Part shown: positions 63,365 to 64,000 of the stretch, one piece after another | How the letters are laid out: the number at the start of each line of letters is the position of its first letter | How positions within the stretch are numbered: the stretch's first letter is position 1 | Source: Aureitalea sp. L0-47 | Lineage (GTDB): Bacteria > Bacteroidota > Bacteroidia > Flavobacteriales > Flavobacteriaceae | Reading direction: 5' to 3' | Length of the DNA: 64,000 nucleotides | Assembly (NCBI RefSeq): GCF_026126405.1 | Contig: NZ_JAFMTQ010000011.1 | Span: 53,417-117,416, forward strand | Translations under genes and position numbers: made by a program | The notes under the pieces: generated by a model | The model's database searches: none | Told to the model about the DNA's origin: nothing | What the model saw: the letters and a program-made list of their open reading frames with translations, nothing else

Positions 63365-63760
63365 ATGAACAAAGAACATCCTAACATTGCAATAGTTAAG
63401 AAATTTGATCCTAACAACATAGACACAGCAACAGACGTGCTGGCCGGAAATGCCGAGTTCCATTTTTTTAATCCACTACTGCCCGAAATAAAAGGGACCT
63501 ACGTTGGATTGGAAGGTTTCCGGGACTTCTTCCAAAAAATGGGAGAAATATGCCATAAATGCTTTAATGTGAACCCGGTTTCCATCACTGCTATTGGAGA
63601 TGAACTGGTGGTGGTACACAGTAAGAACGAAATGATCCTGGATGACCGCGAACTAGAAGTTGACGCAGTCATCGTATGGCGCATCGTGGAAGGCAAGATC
63701 TCTGAGGTATGGGACATCCCTTCTATTCACCCAACGAAAGTGAGAGAGTTAGTAGTTTAG
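63365..63760 (+). CDS. NTF2-like (SnoaL) protein
   Basis: 131 residues from the ATG at 63365 (MNKEHPNIAIVKKFDP); an in-frame TTG at 63311 adds residues without family character. The core ends EVDAVIVWRIVEGKISEVWDIPS, a typical NTF2-like last strand and loop. The family includes many small-molecule-binding proteins and some isomerases. No signal peptide, so cytoplasmic. It is isolated between two copies of the composite repeat. Confidence 0.75.
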   Translation: MNKEHPNIAIVKKFDPNNIDTATDVLAGNAEFHFFNPLLPEIKGTYVGLEGFRDFFQKMGEICHKCFNVNPVSITAIGDELVVVHSKNEMILDDRELEVDAVIVWRIVEGKISEVWDIPSIHPTKVRELVV

Positions 63761-63880
63761 TATCGCTTCACTCTTAGTATTTTTGTATCGTGTCACTCTT
63801 AGTATTCTAGATTGTTAGAGTCTCTTGACACCGGACACAGGACAACTGACACCCGACAACAAAAAGTTGATTCGTTGAAG
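63761..63880. repeat. Composite intergenic repeat, copy C (partial)
   Basis: Starts at the base after the stop codon. Two 17-bp units (TATCGCTTCACTCTTAG, TATCGTGTCACTCTTAG), then TATTCTAGATTGTTAGAGTC, GACACCGGACAC and GTTGATTCGTTGA. The heptamer tail is missing. Confidence 0.75.
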
Positions 63881-63893
63881 TGGTAATCTATGC

Positions 63894-63950
63894 ATTGTCA
63901 TTCCAAGTGTTTACCCTGAGCGTAGTTGAAGGGCAGCGAGGAATCTACAT
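63894..63950. repeat. Dispersed-type repeat with CCCTGAGCGTAGTTGAAGGG core
   Basis: TTTACCCTGAGCGTAGTTGA followed by AGGGCAGCGAGGAATCTAC resembles an intergenic palindromic sequence I recall as common in Bacteroidota genomes (CCCT/AGGG arms around GAGCGTAGT). Only one copy is seen in this window. Confidence 0.4.
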
Positions 63951-64000
63951 CGAAAAACTTTAAATTACAAGCATCAATTCTCAAATAACTCCCAATGACC

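Overview
The window is chromosomal DNA from a member of the Flavobacteriaceae (Bacteroidota). Three secreted proteins end in type IX secretion C-terminal sorting domains, and a GLPGLI protein sits beside an outer-membrane beta-barrel protein. The menaquinone genes, the fused alpha/beta E1 dehydrogenase and the scarcity of Shine-Dalgarno sequences all fit. So do repeated matches to the Bacteroidota promoter TTG-N17-23-TAnnTTTG. No rRNA, tRNA, CRISPR array, transposase or prophage was seen. Most of the window is core chromosome with short accessory patches.

Layout. 1-9041: partial class V aminotransferase, glmM, acpH-ggt, a membrane protein, uvrA and a LOG-family protein. 9194-17322: a metallopeptidase-like beta-barrel protein without its zinc motif, a fused E1 2-oxoacid dehydrogenase, and asnB behind a long structured leader. 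17344-21116: a fabH/fabI-like pair, a voltage-gated K+ channel and menB. 21206-26517: a C1 peptidase, a lipoprotein esterase, cvfB and two tandem paralogues of unknown function. 26507-32679: menI-menF-menD, a divergent alpha/beta-hydrolase, and secreted LRR and FG-GAP proteins. 32830-40836: an alpha-glucan block (glgE, maltokinase, glgB, GH31 alpha-glucosidase) with operator-like palindromes. 40925-48617: a sortilin-like propeller protein, a carboxypeptidase-regulatory-domain protein, a dienelactone hydrolase, a GDPD and a DEAD-box helicase. 48768-51416: a GH130 remnant, a tiny glycine-zipper protein, and an MFS transporter coupled to a ROK kinase. 51501-58812: T9SS cargo, an orphan phage-tail-tube-like protein, an NTF2-like lipoprotein, queE, a TPR protein and a small barrel. 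58875-63950: modular intergenic repeats around a GLPGLI/outer-membrane-barrel operon and an NTF2-like gene.

The strongest find is upstream of asnB. A 15-codon reading frame encodes MFGFNLNNNNNNGIP, with seven Asn codons. It is followed by two mutually exclusive RNA helices: a 13-position antiterminator that starts right after the leader stop codon, and a perfect 10-bp terminator with a U7 tract. This is the geometry of ribosome-mediated transcription attenuation responding to charged tRNA-Asn. Other points are a set of genes whose -7 box lies only 5-6 nt before the ATG (predicted leaderless mRNAs), a symmetric back-to-back bidirectional promoter at the men locus, the zinc-less M1-like barrel protein, the internally deleted GH130 gene, and a three-copy composite repeat with 17-bp and 7-bp tandem parts.
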